Source of the DNA: Tepidimonas sp. | Lineage (GTDB): Bacteria; Pseudomonadota; Gammaproteobacteria; Burkholderiales; Burkholderiaceae_C | Assembly (NCBI GenBank): GCA_025054905.1 | Contig: JANWZF010000325.1 | Span: 1 to 11,718, forward strand | Reading direction: 5' to 3' | Length of the DNA stretch: 11,718 nucleotides | In this document: positions 1 through 7,038 of the stretch, one piece after another | Position numbering within the stretch: the stretch's first letter is position 1 | Layout: each line of letters starts with the position of its first letter | Position numbers and translations under genes: made by a program | Notes under the pieces: model-generated | Databases searched by the model: none | Told to the model about the DNA's origin: nothing | Seen by the model: only the letters and a program-made list of their open reading frames with translations

Positions 1-840
1 GCCTGCCACCAGAGCTACACCCCGCACCGCGGCCTGAACAAGCTGCTGGGCCGCATCGCGATGATTCCGTCGCTGACCCCGTACAGCCTGTGGGAGGTCG
101 GTCACAACGTGGTGCACCACGGCTACACCAACCTCAAGGGCGTGGACTTCGTCTGGGCGCCGCTGACCAAGGCGGAGTTCGATGCGCTGCCGCGCTGGCG
201 CCAGGCACTGGAGCGCATCTACCGCAGCGGCTGGGGGCCGGCGCTGTACTACCTGATCGAGATGTGGTGGCTGCGCATGTTTTTTCCGCGCAAAGCCTAC
301 ATGGGGGCACGCCGTCCGGAGTTCTGGTGGGATAGCGTGTTCGTGCTGGTGGTGGGGTTGCTTTGGATCGCGGCCATGGTGATGGCGGCGCTGGCCACCG
401 GGCAGTCGGTGGCGTTGCAGCTGCTGATGGGGTTTGTCGTGCCGTTCCTGTTCTGGAACGCGATGATCGGCTTTGTCGTCTACGTGCACCACACGCACCC
501 GGCGGTGCAGTGGCACGACGACAAGATCGCCTGGGCCAAGGCCGCGCCCTTCGTCTCCACCACGGTGCACCTGGAGTTTCCATTCAAGATTGGTGCGCTG
601 ATGCACCACATCATGGAGCACACCGCGCACCATGTCGACATGAGCGTGCCGCTGTACAAGCTCAAGCAGGCGCAGAAGAAGCTTGAGGAGATGCTGCCCG
701 GGCGCATCATCATCCAGCGCTTCAGCTGGCGCTGGTACTTCGACACCGCGCGCCGCTGCAAGCTGTACGATTTCACGCGTCGCTGCTGGACAGACTTTCA
801 GGGTCGCCCGACGAGCGATCCGGCGCCGTCGTACGCCTGA
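1..840 (+). CDS. Membrane fatty acid desaturase, 5' end missing
   Basis: The frame is open from base 1, so the gene begins before the window; 279 codons are visible, ending in TGA. Membrane fatty acid desaturases are di-iron enzymes that put double bonds into acyl chains, using histidine boxes on the cytoplasmic side. Visible here are HNVVHH (window codons 35-40) and EHTAHH (206-211), two of the three usual boxes. The first box would lie just before or at the window edge; the visible start CHQSYTPHRGLN resembles the stretch after it. Two hydrophobic blocks at about codons 110-133 and 135-163 look like membrane segments, and the latter runs into VHHTHPAVQW, typical of the family. The ATG at 61 is internal and should not be taken as the start because the homology extends upstream of it. 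Exact regiospecificity cannot be told from this fragment. It is followed by two hairpins and then rhlE on the same strand. Confidence 0.9.
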   Translation, partial: ACHQSYTPHRGLNKLLGRIAMIPSLTPYSLWEVGHNVVHHGYTNLKGVDFVWAPLTKAEFDALPRWRQALERIYRSGWGPALYYLIEMWWLRMFFPRKAYMGARRPEFWWDSVFVLVVGLLWIAAMVMAALATGQSVALQLLMGFVVPFLFWNAMIGFVVYVHHTHPAVQWHDDKIAWAKAAPFVSTTVHLEFPFKIGALMHHIMEHTAHHVDMSVPLYKLKQAQKKLEEMLPGRIIIQRFSWRWYFDTARRCKLYDFTRRCWTDFQGRPTSDPAPSYA

Positions 841-846
841 GGTCCC

Positions 847-891
847 CCGGACCTGGCAGCCGCCGGTCCGGAGCCCGCGCCGGCTCGGGCT
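847..891 (+). terminator. Tandem hairpins after the desaturase, possible terminator
   Basis: Seven bases after the desaturase stop, CCGGACC (847-853) pairs perfectly with GGTCCGG (865-871) around an 11-nt loop. Directly after it, AGCCCG (872-877) pairs with CGGGCT (886-891) around 8 nt. No T-run follows, so this is not a classical intrinsic terminator. It may be a weak or Rho-assisted terminator or a 3'-end stabiliser. It lies between two same-strand genes of unrelated function, which fits a transcript end. Confidence 0.4.
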
Positions 892-930
892 GTCGTAGGC
901 CCAGGCGGCCCGTGCGGCGTGCTGCGGTGC

Positions 931-936
931 GACAAT
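931..936 (+). promoter_or_regulatory. Candidate -10 box of rhlE (GACAAT)
   Basis: GACAAT matches the sigma-70 -10 consensus TATAAT at four of six positions and ends 7 bp before the rhlE ATG. No purine-rich Shine-Dalgarno run precedes that ATG. A start site about 7 bp downstream of this box would give a leaderless or nearly leaderless mRNA. No convincing -35 was found at 16-18 bp spacing. This is an inference from position and sequence only. Confidence 0.4.
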
Positions 937-943
937 AGCGCCG

Positions 944-2431
944 ATGAATGCCACTTCGACCGACGCTTCCCCGACGTTTGCCAGCCTGGGGCTGGCCGAG
1001 CCCCTGGCGCGCGCGGTAGCCGACATGGGCTACACGGCGCTGACACCGATCCAGGCGCAGGCCATCCCGGTGGTGCTGCAGGGCCGCGACGTGATGGGAG
1101 CGGCCCAGACCGGCACAGGCAAGACAGCGGCGTTTGCACTGCCGCTGCTGCAGCGGCTGTTGCGCCATGCCAACACCTCGACGTCGCCGGCGCGCCATCC
1201 GGTGCGTGCGTTGGTGCTGCTGCCCACGCGCGAGCTGGCCGACCAGGTCGCGCAGCAGATCAAGCTGTACGCCCGCCATACGCCGCTGCGCTGCGCCGTG
1301 GTGTTCGGTGGCGTGGACATGAAGCCGCAGGTGGAGGAGCTGCGCAAAGGGGTGGAGATCCTGGTGGCCACGCCAGGGCGATTGCTGGACCACCTGGAGG
1401 CGCGTTCGGTCGTGCTCAACCAGGTCGAGTACGTGGTGCTGGACGAGGCCGACCGCATGCTCGACATCGGTTTTCTACCCGACCTGCAGCGCATCCTGGG
1501 CTATTTGCCCCAGCAGCGCACGACGCTGCTGTTTTCAGCCACGTTTTCGCCCGAGATCAAGCGGCTGGCGGCCAGCTACCTGCAAAACCCGGTGGTGATC
1601 GAGGTGGCCCGCCCCAACACCACCGCGGCCACCGTGGAGCAGCGTTTTGTGCGGGTGGAGGAAGAGGACAAGCGGGCGGCGCTGAAGGCCCTGCTGCGCC
1701 AGCACGGCATCCAGCAGGCCTTTGTGTTTGTCAACAGCAAGCTGGGCTGCGCGCGGCTGGCGCGGGCCCTGCAGCGCGATGGGCTGCAGGTGGCGGCCCT
1801 GCACGGTGACAAGAGCCAGGACGAGCGCCTCAAGGCCCTGGACGCGTTCAAGCAGGGCCAGGTGCAGTTGCTGGTGTGCACCGATGTGGCCGCACGCGGT
1901 CTGGACATCAAGGACGTGCCGGCGGTCTTCAACGTCGATGTGCCTTTCAACGCCGAGGACTACGTGCACCGCATCGGCCGCACGGGCCGTGCCGGCGCCT
2001 GCGGTTTGGCGTTGACCTTCGTCACCGGGCGCGATGCGCGGCAGTTGGCCGAAATCGAAAAGCTGATCGGCCGTCGCATCGAGGTGGAGCCGCTGGAGCT
2101 GCCGCAGGAGCGCCACGCCCGCGCGGCGCGCAGCCCCGAGGGACCGCGGGCGGTGGGCCGCACCGATCGGCCCACGTCTGCCGTGGCCGCCGAGCGGAGC
2201 GGGACGCAACGGCCGGGTGCCGCAGCCGATCCGCTGCTCGATGCCCCCTACGAGCCCGCGCTGCCGCCCGATGTCAAGCCGCAGTGGGAACAGGCCCCCA
2301 AGGCAGCCGCGCCGAAGGGGCTGTCGGCCTACATCCGCCCCAAGCGCAAGGTGGCTGCCTTGCTGCGTGCGCCAACGGCGCCTGCGGTTACGTCCCCGGC
2401 CGTTGCGCCTGCGGACACGGTAGCCGGATAA
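944..2431 (+). CDS. rhlE: DEAD-box ATP-dependent RNA helicase, RhlE type
   Basis: The product is 495 aa. DEAD-box helicases use ATP to unwind short RNA duplexes; RhlE members act in ribosome assembly and RNA decay in the cytoplasm. All core motifs are intact: Q motif around GYTALTPIQ (29-37), motif I AQTGTGKT (54-61), PTRELA (94-99), TPGR (143-146), DEAD (167-170), SAT (198-200), the helicase C motif ARGLD (317-321) and HRIGRTGR (342-349). After about residue 385 comes a roughly 110-aa Ala/Pro/Arg-rich tail, usual for RhlE and presumed to bind RNA. The start was set at the first ATG, because the Q-motif phenylalanine lies only about 12 residues in. There is no Shine-Dalgarno sequence. Its last 44 bp overlap the 3' end of apaH on the other strand. 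The assignment to RhlE rather than another DEAD-box subgroup rests on the overall layout. Confidence 0.93.
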   Translation: MNATSTDASPTFASLGLAEPLARAVADMGYTALTPIQAQAIPVVLQGRDVMGAAQTGTGKTAAFALPLLQRLLRHANTSTSPARHPVRALVLLPTRELADQVAQQIKLYARHTPLRCAVVFGGVDMKPQVEELRKGVEILVATPGRLLDHLEARSVVLNQVEYVVLDEADRMLDIGFLPDLQRILGYLPQQRTTLLFSATFSPEIKRLAASYLQNPVVIEVARPNTTAATVEQRFVRVEEEDKRAALKALLRQHGIQQAFVFVNSKLGCARLARALQRDGLQVAALHGDKSQDERLKALDAFKQGQVQLLVCTDVAARGLDIKDVPAVFNVDVPFNAEDYVHRIGRTGRAGACGLALTFVTGRDARQLAEIEKLIGRRIEVEPLELPQERHARAARSPEGPRAVGRTDRPTSAVAAERSGTQRPGAAADPLLDAPYEPALPPDVKPQWEQAPKAAAPKGLSAYIRPKRKVAALLRAPTAPAVTSPAVAPADTVAG

Positions 2432-3236
2432 CCTCGACCTGGCGGGCGTCGAGCACGTCGTGCGTATCCGGCAGGCGCGCCGCGCTCAGCTGGCCGCCCC
2501 AGACGCAGCCGCTGTCCAGCGCCAGCAAATCGGCGCGTTGCAGCGGCCCCAGGGTCGACCAATGTCCAAAGGCAATCGGCGTGCCGGCGCTGCGCCGGCC
2601 AGGCACATCGAACCACGGCCCAAAGCCGGGCGGTGCGCCGTCGCGGCCCTCCTTGGTGTCGAACTCCATCACCCCGTCGGCGCGGCAAAAGCGCAGGCGT
2701 GTCAGCGCATTGACCACCACCCGCCAGCGTGGCGCCCCGCGCAGCGCCTCATCCCAGGCGGCCGGTTCGTTGCCGTACATCTGCTGCAGCCAGGCCTGGC
2801 GCTGCGGCCCGCGCAGCACCTGCTGCACCTCTTCGGCCAGCGCCAGGGTCTGCGCGACGCTCCAGCTGGGCAGCACCCCGGCGTGCACCAGCAGCCAGCC
2901 GCGTTCGTGCAGCGCCAGCGGGCGCTGCGCCAGCCAGTCCAGCAGCCGGTCGCGGTCCGGTGCGCGCAGGATGTCATCCAGGGTGTCGCTGCGGTGGGGG
3001 GGGCGCACCCCCGCCGCCACCGCCAGCAGATGCAAATCGTGGTTGCCCAGCAGGGTCTCGGCGGCGCCTTCCAGCCGCATCACGCGCCGCAGCGCGGCCA
3101 GCGACTGCGGACCGCGGTTGACCAGATCGCCCAGCACAATGAAGCGATCGCGGCTGGGGGAGTAGCCCACCTCGGCCAGCAGCCGCTGCAGCGCCTCATC
3201 GCATCCCTGCACGTCGCCGATCAGGTACAGTGCCAT
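2388..3236 (-). CDS. apaH: Symmetrical bis(5'-nucleosyl)-tetraphosphatase (ApaH)
   Basis: This 282-aa protein matches the roughly 280-aa size of ApaH, which splits diadenosine tetraphosphate into two ADP in the cytoplasm. By doing so it lowers a stress nucleotide that also caps RNA 5' ends. Calcineurin-type metallophosphoesterase motifs are in order: GDVQG (7-11), GDLVNRGP (36-43), GNHD (64-67), LLVHAG (115-120) and FGHW (223-226). The ApaH-specific NALTRLRFC (177-185) and DSGCVWGG (241-248) follow. Position 10 is Gln where many phosphoesterases have His; Gln is known in some ApaH proteins, so activity is still expected. The ATG at 3236 was chosen over an in-frame TTG one codon upstream because MALYLIGD fits the family N-terminus. 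The gene converges with rhlE (44-bp overlap) and diverges from the CNNM/CorC gene, 11 bp between start codons. Confidence 0.94.
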   Translation of the reverse strand: MALYLIGDVQGCDEALQRLLAEVGYSPSRDRFIVLGDLVNRGPQSLAALRRVMRLEGAAETLLGNHDLHLLAVAAGVRPPHRSDTLDDILRAPDRDRLLDWLAQRPLALHERGWLLVHAGVLPSWSVAQTLALAEEVQQVLRGPQRQAWLQQMYGNEPAAWDEALRGAPRWRVVVNALTRLRFCRADGVMEFDTKEGRDGAPPGFGPWFDVPGRRSAGTPIAFGHWSTLGPLQRADLLALDSGCVWGGQLSAARLPDTHDVLDARQVEVIRLPCPQAQRPGT

Positions 3237-3244
3237 CAACCCCG

Positions 3245-3250
3245 ATTATG
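3245..3250 (-). promoter_or_regulatory. Candidate -10 box of apaH (CATAAT)
   Basis: On the minus strand CATAAT matches the -10 consensus at five of six positions. It ends 8 bp before the apaH ATG, which would put the transcript start about 1-3 nt upstream of the codon. There is no Shine-Dalgarno run in that gap. The box overlaps the ATG of the divergent CNNM/CorC gene. No good -35 was seen at the usual spacing. Confidence 0.4.
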
Positions 3251-4579
3251 GACGTGCTGATCATCCTGCTGCTGGCTTTGCTCAGCGGCCTGTTTTCGAT
3301 GACCGAGATTGCGGTCGTTTCCAGCCGGCGTGTGCGGCTGGAAGCGCTGGCCGCCGAGGGCGACCGGGGCGCGCGTGCGGCGCTGTGGTTGCAGGACAAC
3401 CCCACGTTGCTCTTTTCCACCATCCAGATGGGCAACACCACGGTGGCCCTGCTCAATGGCATCGTCGGCGAGGGGGCGTTTGGCGACGGGCTGGCGCAGG
3501 GCCTGCAGCACGTCGGGCTGCCGCACGGGCTGGCACACGCGCTGGCCACCACGCTGGTGGTGGTGGCCGTGACCTACATCACGATCGTGATCGGCGAGCT
3601 GGTGGCCAAACGCATCGGCCAGACGGCGCCGGAGGCGATCGCGCGCTGGATGGCACAGCCCCTGTTGGCGCTGGCCACGGTGGCCAAGCCGGCGGTGGCG
3701 CTGTTGGCTGCCTCGACCAACGCGATCCTGCGCGTGTTGGGCATTCCGCCGCTGCCGCGGCACGAGGTGACGGTCGACGAGATTCAGGCCCAGTTGGCCC
3801 ACGGCGTGCGCTCCGGGGTGATCGAACGGGACGAGCACCGCATGGTGCGCAACGTGCTGGCGTTGGATGAACGCCAGCTGGGCAGCCTGATGGTGCCGCG
3901 CGCCGAGATCGACTGGCTGGAGGCCGAGCGGCCGCTGGCCGACGTGCTGCAGCAGGCGCGGCATGCGGGGCATTCGTGGTATCCGGTGTGCCGTGGCGGC
4001 CTGGACGATGTGCTGGGGGTGATCCACCTGTCGCACCTGATCGCGCTGGACGAAAGCGGTGGCCGCCAGCACGATTGGTGGCGCGATGCGCAGCCGGCCG
4101 TGTTCGTGCCCGAGACGCTCAGCGGGCTCGATCTGCTGGAGCAGTTTCGCGCCCGCGCGATGCGCATGGTGTTCGTGGTGGACGAGTATGGCGAGGTGCA
4201 GGGCCTGCTGACGCCGCTGGATCTGCTGCAGGCCATCACCGGCGAGCTGTCCAGCGAAGAGCCGCACGAGGCATGGGCCACGCCGCAGCCGGACGGATCA
4301 TGGTTGCTGGATGGGAGCATGCCGGCGCACGAGTTCAAGAGCCGGCTGGAGATCGCCGCGCTGCCCGACGAAGAGCGCGACCTGTACGCCACCGTGGCCG
4401 GTCTGATGCAGGCCGTGGCGGGCAGTTTGCTGAAAGTCGGCGATGCGGTGGAGGTGGCCGGCTGGCGCCTCACGGTGCTGTCGATGCAGGGCCGGCGGAT
4501 CGACCGCGTGCGCGCCGAGCGTCTGGACGTCCCGGCGGCGCCACCGCCTGATCCCGATGGGCGTACAGCCAATCCTTGA
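3248..4579 (+). CDS. CNNM/CorC (HlyC/TlyC)-family membrane protein with CBS pair
   Basis: The product is 443 aa. The layout is the CNNM transmembrane domain (about 1-190), a CBS pair (about 205-335) and a CorC/HlyC C-terminal domain (about 345-425). Hydrophobic segments are at about 1-22, 60-75, 98-118 and 138-165. The conserved opening SGLFSMTEIAVVSSRR (13-28) and DEYGEVQGLLT (312-322, second CBS) are clear. Family members are linked to divalent cation (Mg2+/Co2+) efflux or homeostasis in the inner membrane. The older name hemolysin is not informative, and the true substrate here is unknown. The ATG at 3248 was preferred to an in-frame GTG at 3230, which would place the gene inside apaH and add six residues before the membrane segment. 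The last 110 bp overlap cbbR antisense, and the final Pro-rich residues (about 427-443) lie beyond the CorC fold. Confidence 0.9.
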   Translation: MDVLIILLLALLSGLFSMTEIAVVSSRRVRLEALAAEGDRGARAALWLQDNPTLLFSTIQMGNTTVALLNGIVGEGAFGDGLAQGLQHVGLPHGLAHALATTLVVVAVTYITIVIGELVAKRIGQTAPEAIARWMAQPLLALATVAKPAVALLAASTNAILRVLGIPPLPRHEVTVDEIQAQLAHGVRSGVIERDEHRMVRNVLALDERQLGSLMVPRAEIDWLEAERPLADVLQQARHAGHSWYPVCRGGLDDVLGVIHLSHLIALDESGGRQHDWWRDAQPAVFVPETLSGLDLLEQFRARAMRMVFVVDEYGEVQGLLTPLDLLQAITGELSSEEPHEAWATPQPDGSWLLDGSMPAHEFKSRLEIAALPDEERDLYATVAGLMQAVAGSLLKVGDAVEVAGWRLTVLSMQGRRIDRVRAERLDVPAAPPPDPDGRTANP

Positions 4580-5444
4580 ACGCCGCTGCCGCCGGTGACA
4601 GCCGCTTGCCGCGTGGGTACACCACGTGCCACTGGCGCAGCAGCGGAAAGCCCTGCACGTCCAGCTGCACCAGCTCCCCCAGCGCCAGCTCGGCCCCCAC
4701 CGTGTGCGCCGACAGCACCGCCAGCCCCAGCCCGCCCGCCACGGTCTGTTTGATCGCCTCGTTGCTGCCCACTTCCAGCCGCGCGCGCAGCGGGATGCCC
4801 AGCGCATCGAAGAAGCGCTGCATCGTGGCGCGTGTGCCGCTGCCAGGCTCGCGCAGGATGAAGGGCTCATCGGCCAGCCGCCGGGGGTCGATCGCGCGCT
4901 CGCGCGCCAGCGGATGTCCAGGCGGGGCCACCAGCACCAGCGGATTGTCGGCAAACGGCTCGCACACCACGTCCCAGTCCTGGGGCGGCTGGCCCAGGAT
5001 GTACAGATCGTCCTGATTGGCCGCCAGCCGCTGCAGCAGCGCGCCCCGGTTGCCCACCACCATCGCCACGTCGATGCCCGGGTGGGCGGCGGCAAAGCTG
5101 CCCAACAGCTTGGGCACCACGTATTTCACGGTGGTCAGGATCGCCAGCCGCACGCTGCCTTTTTCGATGCCTTGCAGCGCGGCCACGTCTTCGGCCAGGC
5201 GGCGCAGCCGTTCATCGACATCGGCGGCGGCTTCGGCCAGCGCCTGGCCCGCGGCCGTCAGGTAGATGCGCCGGCCGATCTGCTCCACCAGCGGCTGGCC
5301 CACCGTCTCGGCCAACTGCTTGACCTGCAGTGACAGCGTCGGCGGGGCCAGGTGCAGTGCTTCAGCGGCGCGCGCAAAGCTGCCGTGACGCGCCACGGCC
5401 AGAAAGATGCGCAGCTGATGCAAGGTCAGGTGGCGGGGATTCAC
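4470..5444 (-). CDS. cbbR: LysR-type regulator of the cbb operon (CbbR)
   Basis: The product is 324 aa. An N-terminal winged helix-turn-helix spans about residues 5-65 (HGSFARAAEALHLAPPTLS in the recognition region, then GRRIYLTAAG). A LysR substrate-binding domain covers about 95-296, with the CbbR-typical REPGSGTR (199-206) and GSNEAIKQ (226-233). CbbR activates Calvin-cycle operons in response to metabolites such as RuBP or NADPH. Its position, divergent from cbbL, supports this. The start is GTG at 5444: an in-frame stop lies just upstream (5457-5459) and AGGGA sits 9 nt before the GTG. After the usual end (FKDWLYAH, 289-296) there is a 28-residue Pro/Arg/Ala-rich tail encoded antisense to the CorC domain of the neighbour. 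That suggests read-through into older flanking sequence. Confidence 0.93.
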   Translation of the reverse strand: MNPRHLTLHQLRIFLAVARHGSFARAAEALHLAPPTLSLQVKQLAETVGQPLVEQIGRRIYLTAAGQALAEAAADVDERLRRLAEDVAALQGIEKGSVRLAILTTVKYVVPKLLGSFAAAHPGIDVAMVVGNRGALLQRLAANQDDLYILGQPPQDWDVVCEPFADNPLVLVAPPGHPLARERAIDPRRLADEPFILREPGSGTRATMQRFFDALGIPLRARLEVGSNEAIKQTVAGGLGLAVLSAHTVGAELALGELVQLDVQGFPLLRQWHVVYPRGKRLSPAAAAFKDWLYAHRDQAVAPPGRPDARRARGRSAGPASTAP

Positions 5445-5447
5445 AAG

Positions 5448-5461
5448 TTTATTTCCCTAAA
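5448..5461. promoter_or_regulatory. Candidate CbbR operator, TTTA-N6-TAAA
   Basis: TTTA (5448-5451) and TAAA (5458-5461) form a perfect palindrome around six bases, in keeping with LysR-type T-N11-A sites. Its centre lies about 65 bp upstream of the predicted cbbL transcript start, the usual place of a LysR recognition site. It also covers the AGGGA ribosome binding site of cbbR (5454-5458, minus strand), so CbbR bound here could repress its own gene. A second AT-rich block at 5471-5490 could be the activation site. Confidence 0.5.
5454..5458 (-). promoter_or_regulatory. Ribosome binding site of cbbR
   Basis: AGGGA on the minus strand, 9 nt before the GTG at 5444. It supports the non-ATG start of cbbR. 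Confidence 0.6.
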
Positions 5462-5477
5462 AGATAGACGTTGGAAT

Positions 5478-5483
5478 ATTTTA
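5478..5483 (-). promoter_or_regulatory. Candidate -10 box of cbbR (TAAAAT)
   Basis: TAAAAT on the minus strand matches the -10 consensus at five of six positions. It would give a leader of about 25 nt before the cbbR GTG. It lies between the proposed operator and the cbbL -35, so the two divergent promoters overlap back to back. The -35 is not convincing. Confidence 0.35.
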
Positions 5484-5484
5484 C

Positions 5485-5513
5485 TTTTCACGAATCGACC
5501 CCTCGCCTACGAT
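5485..5513 (+). promoter_or_regulatory. Predicted promoter of the cbbL-cso operon
   Basis: TTTTCA (5485-5490) is 17 bp from TACGAT (5508-5513); each matches its sigma-70 box at four of six positions, including the key TA...T of the -10. A start near 5520 gives a leader of about 56 nt. The weak boxes fit an activator-dependent promoter, with the candidate CbbR site upstream. This is a sequence-based prediction. Confidence 0.5.
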
Positions 5514-5575
5514 CCATGTCAGCCCCGCGATCAACGGGCCCCAAGCAACCGCCACGAGATTCCCGAGGAGTGAGC

Positions 5576-6997
5576 ATGGCCGTCAAGACCTACAACGCCG
5601 GCGTCAAGGAGTACCGCCAGACGTACTGGATGCCCGACTACACCCCGTTGGACACCGACCTGCTGGCGGTGTTCAAGATCGTGCCCCAGCCGGGCGTCGA
5701 TCGCGAGGAGGCCGCCGCTGCCGTGGCGGCCGAGTCCTCCACCGGCACCTGGACCACGGTGTGGACCGACTTGCTGACCGACCTCGACTACTACAAGGGC
5801 CGTGCCTACCGCATCGAGGACGTGCCCGGAGACGACACCGCGTTCTACGCCTTCATCGCCTACCCGATCGACCTGTTCGAAGAGGGCTCGGTGGTCAACG
5901 TGTTCACCTCGCTGGTGGGCAACGTGTTCGGCTTCAAGGCGGTGCGTTCGCTGCGCCTGGAGGACGTGCGCTTCCCGATCGCCTACGTCAAGACCTGCGG
6001 CGGCCCGCCGCACGGCATCCAGGTCGAGCGTGACCTGATGAACAAGTATGGCCGCCCGTTGCTGGGCTGCACCATCAAGCCCAAGCTCGGCCTGTCGGGC
6101 AAGAACTACGGCCGCGCCGTCTATGAAGCCCTGCGCGGTGGGCTGGACTTCACCAAAGACGACGAAAACGTCAACAGCCAGCCGTTCATGCGCTGGAAGC
6201 AGCGCTTCGACTTCGTGCAGGAAGCGGTGGAGAAGGCCGAGCGCGAAACCGGCGAGCGTAAGGGCCACTACCTGAACGTGACCGCGCCGACGCCGGATGA
6301 GATGTTCAAGCGCGCTGAATACGCCAAGTCGATCGGTGCGCCGATCATCATGCACGACTACCTGACCGGCGGCTTCTGCGCCCACACGGGCCTGGCCAAC
6401 TGGTGCCGCGAAAACGGCATGCTGCTGCACGTGCACCGCGCGATGCACGCGGTGATCGACCGCAACCCGTACCACGGCATCCATTTCCGCGTGCTGACCA
6501 AGGTGCTGCGCCTGATGGGGGGCGACCACCTGCATACCGGCACCGTGGTCGGCAAGCTGGAAGGCGACCGCCAGGCCACGCTGGGCTGGGTGGATTTGCT
6601 GCGCGAATCGTTCGTGCCCGAAGACCGCAGCCGCGGCATTTTCTTCGACCAGGACTGGGGCTCGATGCCCGGTGCGTTTGCCGTGGCCTCGGGCGGTATC
6701 CACGTCTGGCACATGCCCGCGCTGCTGTCGATTTTCGGCGACGACGCGGTGTTCCAGTTCGGCGGCGGCACGCTGGGTCACCCCTGGGGTAACGCCGCTG
6801 GCGCGCACGCCAACCGCGTGGCGCTGGAAGCCTGCGTGCAGGCGCGCAACGAGGGTCGCCAGATCGAGAAGGAAGGCAAGGAGATCCTGACCGCGGCGGC
6901 GCAACACTCGCCCGAGCTCAAGATCGCGATGGAGACCTGGAAGGAAATCAAGTTCGAGTTCGACGTGGTCGACAAGCTCGACGTGCAGCACAAGTGA
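5576..6997 (+). CDS. cbbL: RuBisCO large subunit, Form IA (carboxysomal type)
   Basis: The product is 473 aa, the standard Form IA length. It carboxylates ribulose 1,5-bisphosphate to two 3-phosphoglycerate as an L8S8 enzyme inside the carboxysome. Catalytic parts are complete: TIKPK (166-170) with K168, FTKDDE (192-197) with K194 as the carbamylated lysine and D196/E197 as Mg2+ ligands, HVHRAMH (285-291) with H287, and loop-6 TGTVVGKLEGD with K327. The start is the ATG at 5576, because MAVKTYNAGVKEYRQTYWMP is the family N-terminus and GAGGAG lies 5 nt upstream. A longer reading to a TTG at 5471 would run through the promoter and is rejected. The gene leads the operon; cbbS follows after 41 bp. 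The gene order with csoS2 downstream marks it as the alpha-carboxysomal enzyme and not the free cytosolic form. Confidence 0.98.
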   Translation: MAVKTYNAGVKEYRQTYWMPDYTPLDTDLLAVFKIVPQPGVDREEAAAAVAAESSTGTWTTVWTDLLTDLDYYKGRAYRIEDVPGDDTAFYAFIAYPIDLFEEGSVVNVFTSLVGNVFGFKAVRSLRLEDVRFPIAYVKTCGGPPHGIQVERDLMNKYGRPLLGCTIKPKLGLSGKNYGRAVYEALRGGLDFTKDDENVNSQPFMRWKQRFDFVQEAVEKAERETGERKGHYLNVTAPTPDEMFKRAEYAKSIGAPIIMHDYLTGGFCAHTGLANWCRENGMLLHVHRAMHAVIDRNPYHGIHFRVLTKVLRLMGGDHLHTGTVVGKLEGDRQATLGWVDLLRESFVPEDRSRGIFFDQDWGSMPGAFAVASGGIHVWHMPALLSIFGDDAVFQFGGGTLGHPWGNAAGAHANRVALEACVQARNEGRQIEKEGKEILTAAAQHSPELKIAMETWKEIKFEFDVVDKLDVQHK

Positions 6998-7026
6998 ACC
7001 ACCCTGGCTGAACCGAACCCCTGGAC

Positions 7027-7032
7027 AGGAGA
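7027..7032 (+). promoter_or_regulatory. Ribosome binding site of cbbS
   Basis: AGGAGA, 6 nt before the cbbS ATG in the 41-bp cbbL-cbbS spacer. A strong site fits the need for equal amounts of the two RuBisCO subunits. Confidence 0.7.
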
Positions 7033-7038
7033 CCCATC

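Noticed and set aside
2378..2414. Direct repeat GCGCCTGCGG at 2378-2387 and 2405-2414
   Set aside because: Ten bases in a GC-rich, Ala/Pro-rich coding tail is easily chance; no mobile element or site is linked to it.
3230..3247. GTG start for the CNNM/CorC gene
   Set aside because: It lies inside apaH and adds six residues before the membrane segment without any supporting binding site.
5471..5575. Longer cbbL reading from a TTG, adding 35 residues
   Set aside because: The extra part runs through the predicted promoter, has no family similarity, and the ATG at 5576 has a good binding site and the exact family N-terminus.
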